DNA of 64,000 nucleotides from Tethya wilhelma (taxonomy: Eukaryota > Porifera > Demospongiae > Tethyida > Tethyidae): contig CAXIPT010000002.1 of the NCBI GenBank assembly GCA_964030475.1, positions 11,664,118-11,728,117 on the forward strand, in the 5' to 3' direction. Shown piece after piece: positions 51,946 to 62,257 of this stretch (the first letter of the stretch is position 1; each line of letters begins with the position of its first letter). The position numbers were made by a program, and so were the translations under genes. The notes below the pieces were generated by a model. It had not been told where the DNA came from. It did no database searches and was given only the letters and a program-made list of their open reading frames with translations.

Positions 51946-52400
51946 TCTTTATCTACAACTCATGTTAAAGTGTTAACTTTAGTGTATAACCATAAATCCA
52001 TAATATTTGCAGCCTATACAGCTAGACTGCCAGTATGTCAGTCTTGCATAGATCAGTTTGCTGGCTTGTTTTATAGTTCTAATCATTGTATTCTTAATTA
52101 TTAGTATTCTATCAAACTGTAGCACCTTGTTAGTAGTTTATGTGTAGCTATGCCTTATCCATTAGAAGACAATGTATGGAATGCTGAAGCCTGATTCGCA
52201 AGCCTGTTCCGAGTACGCACTGCACATGCGCAGTAGACTCACTGGTAAGAAACACCCTCCGCCCTCCGGGCCGCTAAAATACAGTGTGCATCAATTAAAA
52301 AAGAAGTGGGAATTCATGGAGAATCATGTTCTGTTATAATATTATTTACAGTGAATTCCACTGAGGTACGTCCATGTAGTATACTAAACAAGTAGACCTA
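51946..52400 (+). pseudogene. Duplicated EF-hand 3' flank plus remnant of CEP152 promoter and first exon
   Basis: 51946-52400 matches 57230-57665. It includes the CEP152 upstream region ('aaatacagtgtgcatcaatt') and first exon (atggagaat ... gtgaattccactgag|gtacgtcc at about 52315-52367), which here has an insertion and leads nowhere. Confidence 0.85.
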
Positions 52401-52812
52401 AGATAATGTATATATACAAGTGGCATGTGGAATCAACACAAAAAAATGATGCATGCATGTCCTCAGATTTCAAGTTGGTTTGCACATAGTACATCATGAG
52501 ATGTAAAACTACAATAAATTTTAGGCTCCAATGTTGTATGGCTTCTTAGTTATAACAGGTTAACTTTTTTGATATTTTGCAATTTTCACTGACTCTGTGG
52601 TACAAAATATACCTTATCTTCGACTAGGTCCTAAGGAGCAAGACATGACGAAACCAACTAGATTTCCTAATAGCACTTGAAACAGGCTTTGAAATAATAT
52701 TATGTTACAAGTATAATTATATGTATTTGATCCACTAAGGTCAAAGGTTATGTTAACGTTTTGATTGATTAAATTTTGGCTAAATAAGCACATACTGTCT
52801 TGGTAACCTAAT

Positions 52813-53057
52813 CAAGTAAATTGCCACTTTATACTGGAACCCATTATTGACCCAAGATAAAAATTTTATCTATGATTGTATTAAACAATATTTTGACAAA
52901 AAATTAAGAAAATTGACGGATCGCGACAGGAAGTAAAATACTTGATCGTCAAATCTTAATTTTTTTTTCAAAGTGTTGTTTAGTCATTCCTTAATATGTA
53001 GATAAAATTTTATCTTGGGTCGATAACGAATTCCAGTATGAAGCAGAAATTTACTTG
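52813..53057. mobile_element. Foldback element, ~110-bp arms
   Basis: Arms 'aagtaaattgcc.ctttatac' and the inverted copy ending at 53057 match over about 110 bp, including 'gacccaagataaaa' and 'attttatct'. The loop holds 'gacggatcgcgacaggaagt'. No ORF. Confidence 0.75.
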
Positions 53058-53163
53058 CCTAGGTCTTGTTCATGTTAGCCTGTACATAATAATACTCTTA
53101 CAATGATTGATATGTACAGCTCTTAGGGAGACAACATAATTATAGTATTTAATCATAGATAGG

Positions 53164-53355
53164 GTAAGGCGTGGCAATTTTGAACCGGTGGGGTAATTTC
53201 GATGAGCTAATTTCTCTGCTACAAACACTATTCAGCTGATTTCTTTACCATCAGATCTGCAGTTCAAGAAAAGCATAATCTGAACAGTGTTCATAGTAGA
53301 GAAGTTAGCTAGCACTACGACATCAGAATTACCCCCGGGTTCGGAATCGCCCTGC
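53164..53355. mobile_element. Foldback MITE
   Basis: Arms of about 75 bp: left 'gaaccggtggggtaatttcg' and 'acaaacactattcag'; right, inverted, 'ctgaacagtgttcatagtag' and 'aattacccccgggttcggaa'. No coding. Confidence 0.7.
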
Positions 53356-53465
53356 ACTACATAGTACATACCAGTGTTAATTATCTATAATTTGATTTTG
53401 TTTTTACAAGCTATAAAAATGCTTTTGTGAATTAATGACTTATGCTATCATCAAGGGTGCCACGG

Positions 53466-53597
53466 TATTAGGGAGAGTATATATGCAACAACGTAGGCAT
53501 TTTGACTGAATGAATATCATTAAAGCAAACCACAGGTATGCCCACCCATCCCATATATGCAATTCTGTATGCATGCTGTTGTGTACTCTCCCTAATA
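53466..53597. mobile_element. Small MITE with TATTAGGGAGAGTA ends
   Basis: Perfect 14-bp inverted termini (TATTAGGGAGAGTA at 53466, TACTCTCCCTAATA ending at 53597). Sits about 120 bp upstream of EF-hand gene 5. Confidence 0.75.
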
Positions 53598-53717
53598 CAC
53601 TCTTGCTATCAATAGTGAATATACACGATACTTCAGTTGACTATCAGACATACGTACAGTTGAATTGTTCAGAAACTCAGTGACTTAAAGTCTATAAACA
53701 GGAAATCTAAGAACACC

Positions 53718-54287
53718 ATGAGTACCAATGTAACTGAAGAGCAGAGAGCTTACTACAAGCGGAAAATGAGGACACGATTTGATAAAATGGATCTGAACAA
53801 AGATGGTTTCATTTCTCGTGAAGACTATGAGCTCATGGGAAAAAGAATAGCAGAGATTGGTGGCTTAAAGAAAGAAAAAGCAGAATATGTTCACAAAATG
53901 CTCATGCAAATAGCTGACAAGCTGAAGCTGAAACCAGGTGAAAAAACTCCTATACCAAAAGCAGTTGAAATCAGCATTGATTCCTTTCTGTACTGTCCTA
54001 CTGATGAACGCAAGACTTTAGTACAGACTGGTGTTCTTGGTCCACTCTTTGATATCATTGACCTAAACAGTGATGGGCACATCTCTCCGGATGAGTTGAA
54101 AGTATATTTCAAAGTCCTTGCACCAGAAATGACTGAGGCAGAAGTTGTCAAGACGTTTGAAACCATTGATGCTGATAAGAATGGAGAAATAAGTCGTGAG
54201 GAATTTCTTAAAGCAGCTGATGACTTCTTCTTTGGTGCTGAAGAAACAGAGGTCTCAAAGGTCTTCATGGGACCTCTGTTGAACTAA
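53718..54287 (+). CDS. EF-hand protein 5, coelenterazine-binding-protein-like
   Basis: Intronless, 189 aa, second subgroup. Loops DLNKDGFISRED, DLNSDGHISPDE and DADKNGEISREE are canonical; the last is the most acidic in the array. Differs from copy 4 by scattered substitutions (RFDKMDL, LAPEMTEAEVV) and ends MGPLLN rather than LLD. Promoter block conserved (about 53620-53717). Confidence 0.88.
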   Translation: MSTNVTEEQRAYYKRKMRTRFDKMDLNKDGFISREDYELMGKRIAEIGGLKKEKAEYVHKMLMQIADKLKLKPGEKTPIPKAVEISIDSFLYCPTDERKTLVQTGVLGPLFDIIDLNSDGHISPDELKVYFKVLAPEMTEAEVVKTFETIDADKNGEISREEFLKAADDFFFGAEETEVSKVFMGPLLN

Positions 54288-54650
54288 GCTTTAAAGTTCT
54301 TGAATTCACGGATATGATATTTTATTGGCATTTACCTCAATTGAATAAGTATTGTGTAAACTTTGATATATTAGGCATTGATTCAACACTATTTGGTAAT
54401 ATGTTTAGATAGTCAAATATTCAGAAGGCAAAAACTAAGTTTTATCCTCGTTTCCAGGCTTTTTTTTTTGGAACGAAGCAATGCACGCCGTACGTACGCA
54501 GCAAGATCGATTAGCGCATGCGCACAATTACTTTTTTTTTCGGCCATGCAGCGTCAGATCAGCCGGCCAGACGTTCCGAGAACGCGCGAGATTATAGCTA
54601 GCAGTAAAAACTCAGGGACGGACTTGAATACTTTAAAACTTAAAACCAAC

Positions 54651-55226
54651 ATGAGTACCCATGTAACTGAAGAGCAGAGAGCTTACTATAAGCGAAAAAT
54701 GAGGACACGATTTGTTAGAATGGACCTGAACAAAGATGGTTTCATTTCTCGTGAAGACTATGAGCTCATGGGAAAACGAATGGCGGAGATTGGTGGTTTG
54801 AAAAAAGAACAGGCAACCTCCATTCACAAACTTCTTATAAGAATAGCTGACCAGCTGAAATTAAAACCAGGTGAAAAAACTCCCATACAAAAGGCAGTTG
54901 AAATGAGCACTGATTTATTTCTATACTGCCAGGAGTCACCAGATGAACGCAAGGCTCGAGTACAGGCTAGTGTTCATGGTCCACTCTTTGATCTCATTGA
55001 CCTAAACAGTGATGGGAACATCTCTCTAGCCGAGTTGAAAGTGTATTTCAAAGTCATTGCTCCAGAGATGAGTGAAGCAGATGTTGTCAAAACATTTGAA
55101 ATCATTGATGCTAATAAGAATGGAGAGATAAGCCGTAAGCAATTTTTACAAGCAGCTGAAGACTTCTTTTTTGATACTGAAGAAACAGAACTCTCCAAGG
55201 TTTTTATGGGACCTCTGCTGGACTAA
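54651..55226 (+). CDS. EF-hand protein 6, coelenterazine-binding-protein-like
   Basis: Intronless, 191 aa. The ATG at 54651 aligns with the other copies (MSTHVTEEQRAYYKRK). An open frame extends upstream to 54378 but shows no similarity to any copy and is not used. Loops DLNKDGFISRED and DANKNGEISRKQ; loop III reads DLNSDGNISLAE. The linker is two residues longer (YCQESPDERKARVQ). The 5' flank is unlike the other copies, so it may be regulated differently. Confidence 0.85.
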   Translation: MSTHVTEEQRAYYKRKMRTRFVRMDLNKDGFISREDYELMGKRMAEIGGLKKEQATSIHKLLIRIADQLKLKPGEKTPIQKAVEMSTDLFLYCQESPDERKARVQASVHGPLFDLIDLNSDGNISLAELKVYFKVIAPEMSEADVVKTFEIIDANKNGEISRKQFLQAAEDFFFDTEETELSKVFMGPLLD

Positions 55227-55461
55227 ATCTCAGTATCTCATTTACTGTCATGCACATATACTAAATTTAGTGCATGTGATACAAAAAAAATGCAATTACA
55301 CACATTCCATGCTTTTATTACATGATTGATTCACTTTAGTTTGAGTTCTTGGTACATGATTTTTATACAATGCATTATAACATGAGTCAATACATGCAGC
55401 AGCTGCATAATTGCGTATGACAGTCAAAACTTCACAAGAAAAACAAAACCATAACAAGTGA

Positions 55462-56031
55462 ATGACTGAAGAGCAGAGAGCTTACTATAAGCAAATAAAA
55501 AATGAGGACACGATTTGTTAGGCTGGATCTTAACAAAGATGGTTACATTTCTCACAAGGACTATGAGATCATGGGAGAACGAATGGCAGAGATTGGTGGT
55601 TCGAAAAAAGGAACAGGCAGAATCTCTTCACAAATTTCTCATGACTATAGCTGATCAGCTGAAACTAAAACCAGGTGAAAAAACTCCCATACAAAAGGCA
55701 GTTGAAATCAGAGTTGATTACATTCTAAACACTGAACGTAAAACTATAACACGAAGTGAGACTCCTATTCACAGTATACACTCTTTGATCTCATTGACCT
55801 AAACAGTGATGGGTACATCTCTCCAGATGAGTTGAAAGACTTAGTGCATTTCAAAATCATTGCACCAGAGATGAGTGAAGCGGACGTTGTCAAGACATTC
55901 GAAACCATTGATACTAATAAGAATGGAGAGATATAAAGTCATGAGGAATTTCTTAAAAAACCTGAAGACTTCTTTTTTGATACTGAAGAAACAGAACTCT
56001 CCGAGGTTTTATTGGGCCTCTACTTGACTAA
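55462..56031 (+). pseudogene. EF-hand copy 7, degenerate
   Basis: Starts at the second conserved Met-Thr (ATGACTGAAGAGCAG). Frame is lost at the 'agcaaataaaaaatgagg' insertion, again near 55600 and 55775, and by 'gagatataaagtc' near 55930. It resembles the IRVDY subgroup. Multiple lesions make this a clear pseudogene. Confidence 0.9.
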
Positions 56032-56295
56032 ATCTCAGTATCTCACTTACTGTCATAAACATGCATACTAGAATTAAGTACATGTAATACAAAAAAAATG
56101 TAGGTACATATAGTCTACACACATTCTGTGTTCATTACATTATTGATTCACTGTTCTTGACTTCTTGGTACAATGTAACATGACAATGTATTATGACATG
56201 AGTCAATGCATGCATGCAGCAGCTGCATAATTGCGCAGTATGACAATCAAAAATTTGAAGAGAAATAAACTGACCAGGAACAAGTGTATGATAAT

Positions 56296-56365
56296 ATAAC
56301 TGAAGAACAGAGAGCTTACTACATGTGAAAAATGAGGACATGATTTGTTAGGCCGGATCTCAATC
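56296..56365 (+). pseudogene. EF-hand fragment 8 (5' 70 bp only)
   Basis: 'gaagaacagagagcttacta' to 'ttgttaggccggatctcaat' matches codons 6-28 of the family, then stops abruptly. Confidence 0.8.
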
Positions 56366-56668
56366 TATATACAGGCTAGATTAGCTCTGCATTATAATGA
56401 ATGCAGTGCATGCATACATGTTGTTGCGCTATAACTTATAGAAATTTCAAAATGAGCTGGAGTCAGAGCTAGAGTGATACTCAGCAGACTATCATATGAC
56501 TTGAGGTTTAGAGGTTCATTGTTTGTGGTCAGAGTACTAGAACACATTGTCAATCGTACTTCCTTCCATATATAAATTAATTCTTGATAACTTACTAGAC
56601 CTAGACTATAGCCCATTCATCTCTGCACGTGCTACACAGTGTAGCTGCACTGTAGAACACCATGCAAC

Positions 56669-57229
56669 ATGAGTACCAATGTAACTGAAGAGCAGAGAGC
56701 TTACTTCCAGCGGAAAATGAGGACACGATTTGTTAGGCTAGATCTCAATAAAGACGGTTACATTTCTCGTGAAGACTATGAGATCATGGGAGAACGAATG
56801 GCAGAGATTGGTGGTTTGAAAAAGGAACAGGCAGAATCTCTTCACAAACTTCTCATGACAATGGCTGACCACCTGAAACTAAAACCAGGTGAAAAAACTC
56901 CAATACAAAAGGCAGTTGAAATCAGAGTTGATTACGTTCTAAACACTGAACATGAGACTATAGCACAAAGTGAAATTCACAGTACACTCTTTGATCTCAT
57001 TGACTTAAACAGTGATGGGCACATCTCTCCAGATGAGTTGAAAGTGTATTTCAAAGTCATTGCTCCAGAGATGAGTGAAGCAGATGTTGTCAAGACATTC
57101 GAAACCATTGATGCTAATAAGAATGGAGAGATAAGTCGTGAGGAATTTCTTAAAGCAGCTGATGACTTCTTCAATGGTGCTGAAGAGACAGAGCTCTCAA
57201 ATGTATTCATGGGACCTCTGCTGGACTGA
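56669..57229 (+). CDS. EF-hand protein 9, coelenterazine-binding-protein-like
   Basis: Intronless, 186 aa, the shortest intact copy (two residues missing near 101, QSEIHSTL). Loops DLNKDGYISRED, DLNSDGHISPDE and DANKNGEISREE are canonical. The N-terminal half is closest to copies 1 and 3 but the last 30 codons (DDFFNGAEETELSNVFMG) and the 3' flank follow copy 4, so it looks like a recombinant. It lacks the shared promoter block. Confidence 0.88.
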   Translation: MSTNVTEEQRAYFQRKMRTRFVRLDLNKDGYISREDYEIMGERMAEIGGLKKEQAESLHKLLMTMADHLKLKPGEKTPIQKAVEIRVDYVLNTEHETIAQSEIHSTLFDLIDLNSDGHISPDELKVYFKVIAPEMSEADVVKTFETIDANKNGEISREEFLKAADDFFNGAEETELSNVFMGPLLD

Positions 57230-57600
57230 TCTTTATATACAACTCATGTTAAAGTGTTAACTTTAGTGTATAACCATAACTTCCATAATATTTGCAGCCT
57301 ACAGCTAGACTGTACGTCTTGCATAGGTCAGTTTGTTGGCTTGTTTTATAGTTCTAATCCTTCTGTTCTTTATCAAATTCTAGAATTTTGTTAGTAGTTT
57401 ATGTGTAGCTATGCCTTATCCATCAGAAGACAATGCATGGAATGCTGTAGCCTCGTCCCCAGGAATGCTGAAGCCTGATTCGCAAGCTACGCACTGCACA
57501 TGCGCAGTAAATTAAACTGGCAAGAAACACCGCGCGCCCGCGCCGGGCCGCTAAGATACAGTGTGCATCAATTAAAAAAAAAAGAAGCGGGAACTAAGTC

Positions 57601-58180
57601 ATGGAGAATTCTGTCATATTCACGGTGAATTCCACTGAGGTACGTCCATTTAGAGATACTAAACAAGTATACCTAAAATATATATGTAAATTGAGCATAA
57701 ATTTATGTTGTATACAGGATTCCGAAGACGAAGAAGATGACATTCAACGCAAGGAAGAGGTCAGCATAGGCTAGCTGGACAATTGTTTTTGATATCTGTA
57801 GTTAGTTATTTATGAATAAGGAGTAGTGTATAAATAATAAGCTCCTATATAGGAACTGTGCAAATTTTCTTGACTGTAAGAAATGGACACTGAATAGACA
57901 AGACACAGAATCTGATAGATAATTTTTTTGAAAGTTTGGAGGTTAACTCCATCGTGATATCGGTCGAGGCTTGAGTTTATATATTATAGGCCTAATTTCT
58001 GTGAGTTTGGGTGATTTCCTTACCTCTCTCTCCCAGCTTCACCAGCTCCTTAGTGAGCAGCTTCAAGATGACCTTCTTGATGACGACAGCTTCTGTACCA
58101 CCAGTGTAGACGGAGAGCTGTCCATTGTATCGTCAGAGCAGGTGTCTTATAGGGACCCCAATGAGGTGAGGGAATGGAGA

Positions 58181-58235
<55 letters not shown>

Positions 58236-61200
58236 GCACACACACAACAATTCAGTTTGTTTTTTATTCACTCTCTCTATTCCAGCCTGATTCTAATGGC
58301 GATGATACTCCTGACGATAGAACCGTCACTCCATCACCCTCCCCCGATCACACAACCCAGTCACATGACAATCACGTGATCAAGTCATCCAATCACCCTC
58401 TAGGTTCATCACCGAGCAATTCTCAGCCCACACAACCACACCAACCAATTCAAACAGCGCCTGTCTCGACACAACCTCAGCTACCAAACTATTACATGCC
58501 TCCACCCTCTACTGCCGCTGCTCCAGTTCAAAGGTCACACCCCCTCGCTCATGCTCAGGTGTTCCATGCTGGTAGAGTTGATCGTGAGCACTCTGATCTC
58601 TTTGCTGGGACTAGCCAAGCATACAGTAGTTCAGCAGTTTTGGAGAATGTTGAAACGACTAATAGAACATTGGATAGGGAGTATACAAGTAACTCAGTAG
58701 TGCCAAATGCTGGTAATGGTGGACAAGTAGTCAATGTAGAGAACTTGTCTCAGTTTCAGGAGCAAGCAGTACCATCTCAGTTTCATCAGTCAGAACAGAG
58801 TCAGCTTACTTCATACCAAGTTCCATCTCTCGGTAGCAACGACCCAACCTATACTACCAGTGAACCCCCACTCCACTTTCAACAGCAGCAGGCCCAATCC
58901 TTCCCAGTCACAATGACCTCCCACCAACCTCCTCCTCCTTCTGCTTTATACTCTGAAGAGCAGCTAGTGATGCCCACAAACGCTCAGCACATCGCAGCCC
59001 AAGATCAGTACCCATCTCAGTCCGTAGCACCTTCTGTGGAACACCAACAGAGCTCCCCTTACAAGAGAGCACCGCCATCTTCACCTTCGGCTGATTTGAG
59101 GCAGCTGGAGGTGTTGCACAAGGCCCAGGGAAGACGCATTGCAGAGCTTACTCAGCAGCTGACCTTCCAGGCTGACGATGCTGAGAGGCACGTGAGGATC
59201 CTGAGGCACGAAAAGGTTTGCAGTTTATGGAGTGGGTCCTTGGTGCTTTTATGTGTACAGCTGTATGTTAGCCTCGTAAACCAGTCCCTCCCCACTATGT
59301 TTATCACTTAACAATAAGCATAGCAGGGAGGGACTGGTTTACAAGGCTAGCTGTATGTAATAATAGTCTGATATTGATAGAGACATTTGACATAAAATGT
59401 TTTCTTACATGCACTGTGTTAAACATTTACCTCTGTGTTAGCATAGGCTCTCAACCATCATCATTTCCATACTTTCACTCCTTTTTCAAAAAGGGTATAT
59501 AGCTCCTAGAAAAACATACAAAAACATTGTGTGTGTTCTATTCATTGTCCAATTGGTACAGGTGTTGGTAGAGAATGAGAGGGACCAGCTGAATACCCAC
59601 GTCCAAGAGTTGGAGTCCATCCAGCAGACGTTGGAGAGGGAAGTGGCTGCACTGCAAGGGAGACTCACAGCCGAACAGACCAAGAGCAGAGCTCTTGAGA
59701 ACAACAAGAGAGAGGTAAAATGTGACTCAATCAAATTCTTGCTAGCTATACTCAATTTTCAATTGGCGAAAACAGTTGTGTGTGTGTGTGTGTGTGTGTG
59801 TGTAGAAATCTAGCATGATTGTACAAAATTAATGATATGTCAATTGAGATTACTGATTCATTGTCCAGCTGACATCCAGGCTGCATGCTTCAGAAGCAAC
59901 TGTTGAAAGTTTGACTCAACAAGTGACTGATCTGACTAGCTCTGATGCCATTGGCAGAGTTAGGGACAACTACAGCTCAGCCTTGGCTCAGTCTAATCAG
60001 CAGCAGCAGCAAGAGAGACAAGAGTTTGAAGAGAAGATGGAAGAAACTAGACAGCAGCTTGAGAGCAAGGTACACGAATGTGTGTGTGTGTGCATGTGTG
60101 TGTGCATGTACGCATGCACATGCATGTGTGTGTGTATGTGTGTGTGTGTGTGTGTGTGGGAGGGGGGGTGTTGGCAGTACGATAAGACTAATACCTGTGT
60201 GACTATTATTCTTATATAGGATGATGCAATTTCCAAGCTTCAACAAGAGCTTCACGATCTCCACACTCAGTACCAAGCACAACTGACCAGCAAAGAACAA
60301 GAAATGGACTCTCTCAAAGGCAAGCCAGAAGAATCTTTCACCAACTTCCTTTATTGTGCAAATCTAAAGACATCAATCATATCTTTTTTATGTACATATA
60401 ATGATTCAGCCTGCATTATAAGCTACACAGATCTTTTTTTTTTTGTACAAATGACCATAATTAATGTCATGTCATTTTATACGCAGGATTAGCTTTGCAG
60501 GGAAGTGGTATTGTCCAGCAGTTGGACTTCGTTGGTTGTGATGAAGCCGAGGGTGCCAGGATAGTGGAACTGGCCACACAAGTGGAGGACCTCACCTTCC
60601 AGCTGAACACCACTCAAGAAGAGCTGCTGGCTGCTCTGGAGCGGGCACAGCAAACTGAGGTGGGCTTCTTGAACATGATTGGATGCATCATTCTGTTAGG
60701 AATGTAGATGTGTAGTGGAATATGTTGAGTAGCCTCTTTCCCTGGCCATCCTATCTGCTTGCTATTATACTGATGTATTACTGTACGTGATTTACATCAA
60801 CAGTGTTTGCTTTTAATCCGAATGTTATGGCACACTGAAACAACTTGAATTTTTTTCTAGATTGGTGATGATCATTAATAAATTTTTGCACTATGCACAG
60901 AGTATTATATGTACATGATGTGGGAATGAGACTACATTCATATAATTGTAGCTTCAGTGCAAATTTACCATCTCTTTCTGTGTGTGTGTATATAATTTAT
61001 GTCAGAGGGTGCTAGTGGAACAGGCCGGAGAGATCTCAGGCTTGCTTGAGGAGAAGGAGCAGCTGTTGTCTCATGCCGGGGAGCTCAAGAAGACCATCGA
61101 AGAGAACAGGAGCTCCTTTGAAGAGGAGAAGAGAGCTGCTCTTGAACAGTACGTGATGGTTGGATCTAGCTCTAGTGCATAATGGACTGAACCATTTACA

Positions 61201-62225
61201 AACACTTTTATGGTGTTTGTGTGAGCTGGCATTGCATGAGATGGGATACCTGCTGTATATTTTCAAATGATTACTACACATACTTATCATCTATGGCTTC
61301 TAAGAAGCAGATATTTTCTTGCAATACTTACCCCTGAAAGAAAAGTTGATTGGTTCAATCTTGTATTACTTATGTTCCTTCAGGTGTCGTTCAGCCTGTC
61401 TCAAGCTCCATGAAGACTCCAGCCAGAGACTGAAGGACTCGGTGGACTCTGAGAAGACAAGGATCGACCAAGAACACAAGAGAGAGATCTCACAGATCAA
61501 GTCAGTCTCTTGGCTGCATACTCCATGCAAACAGTATCATCTCTACAGTATATAGAGAACACGTGACTATCTAAAACGCTCAATTCATGAGCTTTCTGTT
61601 TTTCTTTGTAGAGGTGACCTGGCTACAGTTCAGGAGCAGTACGTGAGTGTGTGCAGTGAGAGGGAGAGACTGCAAGGACAGATAGAAGAGTTTGAGAGGA
61701 AGAGAGAAATCAATGTCCAAGAAGCTCTTAATAAGGTACATTTATACGTAGTTGCTCTGTTGAAATATGAAAATCAACTTGGTCATGAGCTTGACATAAC
61801 GTTGACTAAATAGAAAAAAAAATATGTCTATCACTGTAATACAATGTGTGTATCTACGCTTATAACATCACCACAGTCATAGTAACAAGCCTAGATATGA
61901 GAGGATTTATAGACCCACTAGTTCAGTGTGTATCTGTGACTCCAGGCCCAGTTGCAGTGGTCCCTTGAGAAGGACGAGGCCGTCCAAGAGGCTGTGAGTG
62001 CTGCCAGGGTCGAGTGGAGGGCCAGGCTGGTGGAGGAGAGCAAGACCAGTGTGGAGAAAGCACTTGGGGAGCAACGTAGAGACTGGGAGAACAGGTGAGG
62101 GGAGCATGGTCTAGATAGATAGGTGAACAGATCAATTGAAGATTTCATCATTGTAACGCTGATGGATAATTTTATTACCAAACCTTAGGTATTTACTTCC
62201 TTCAGGCAGGCATGTCATATTACTA

Positions 62226-62257
<32 letters not shown>

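Noticed and set aside
54378..54650. N-terminal extension of EF-hand protein 6
   Set aside because: Open by chance; no similarity to other copies, and the ATG at 54651 aligns exactly with the family start.
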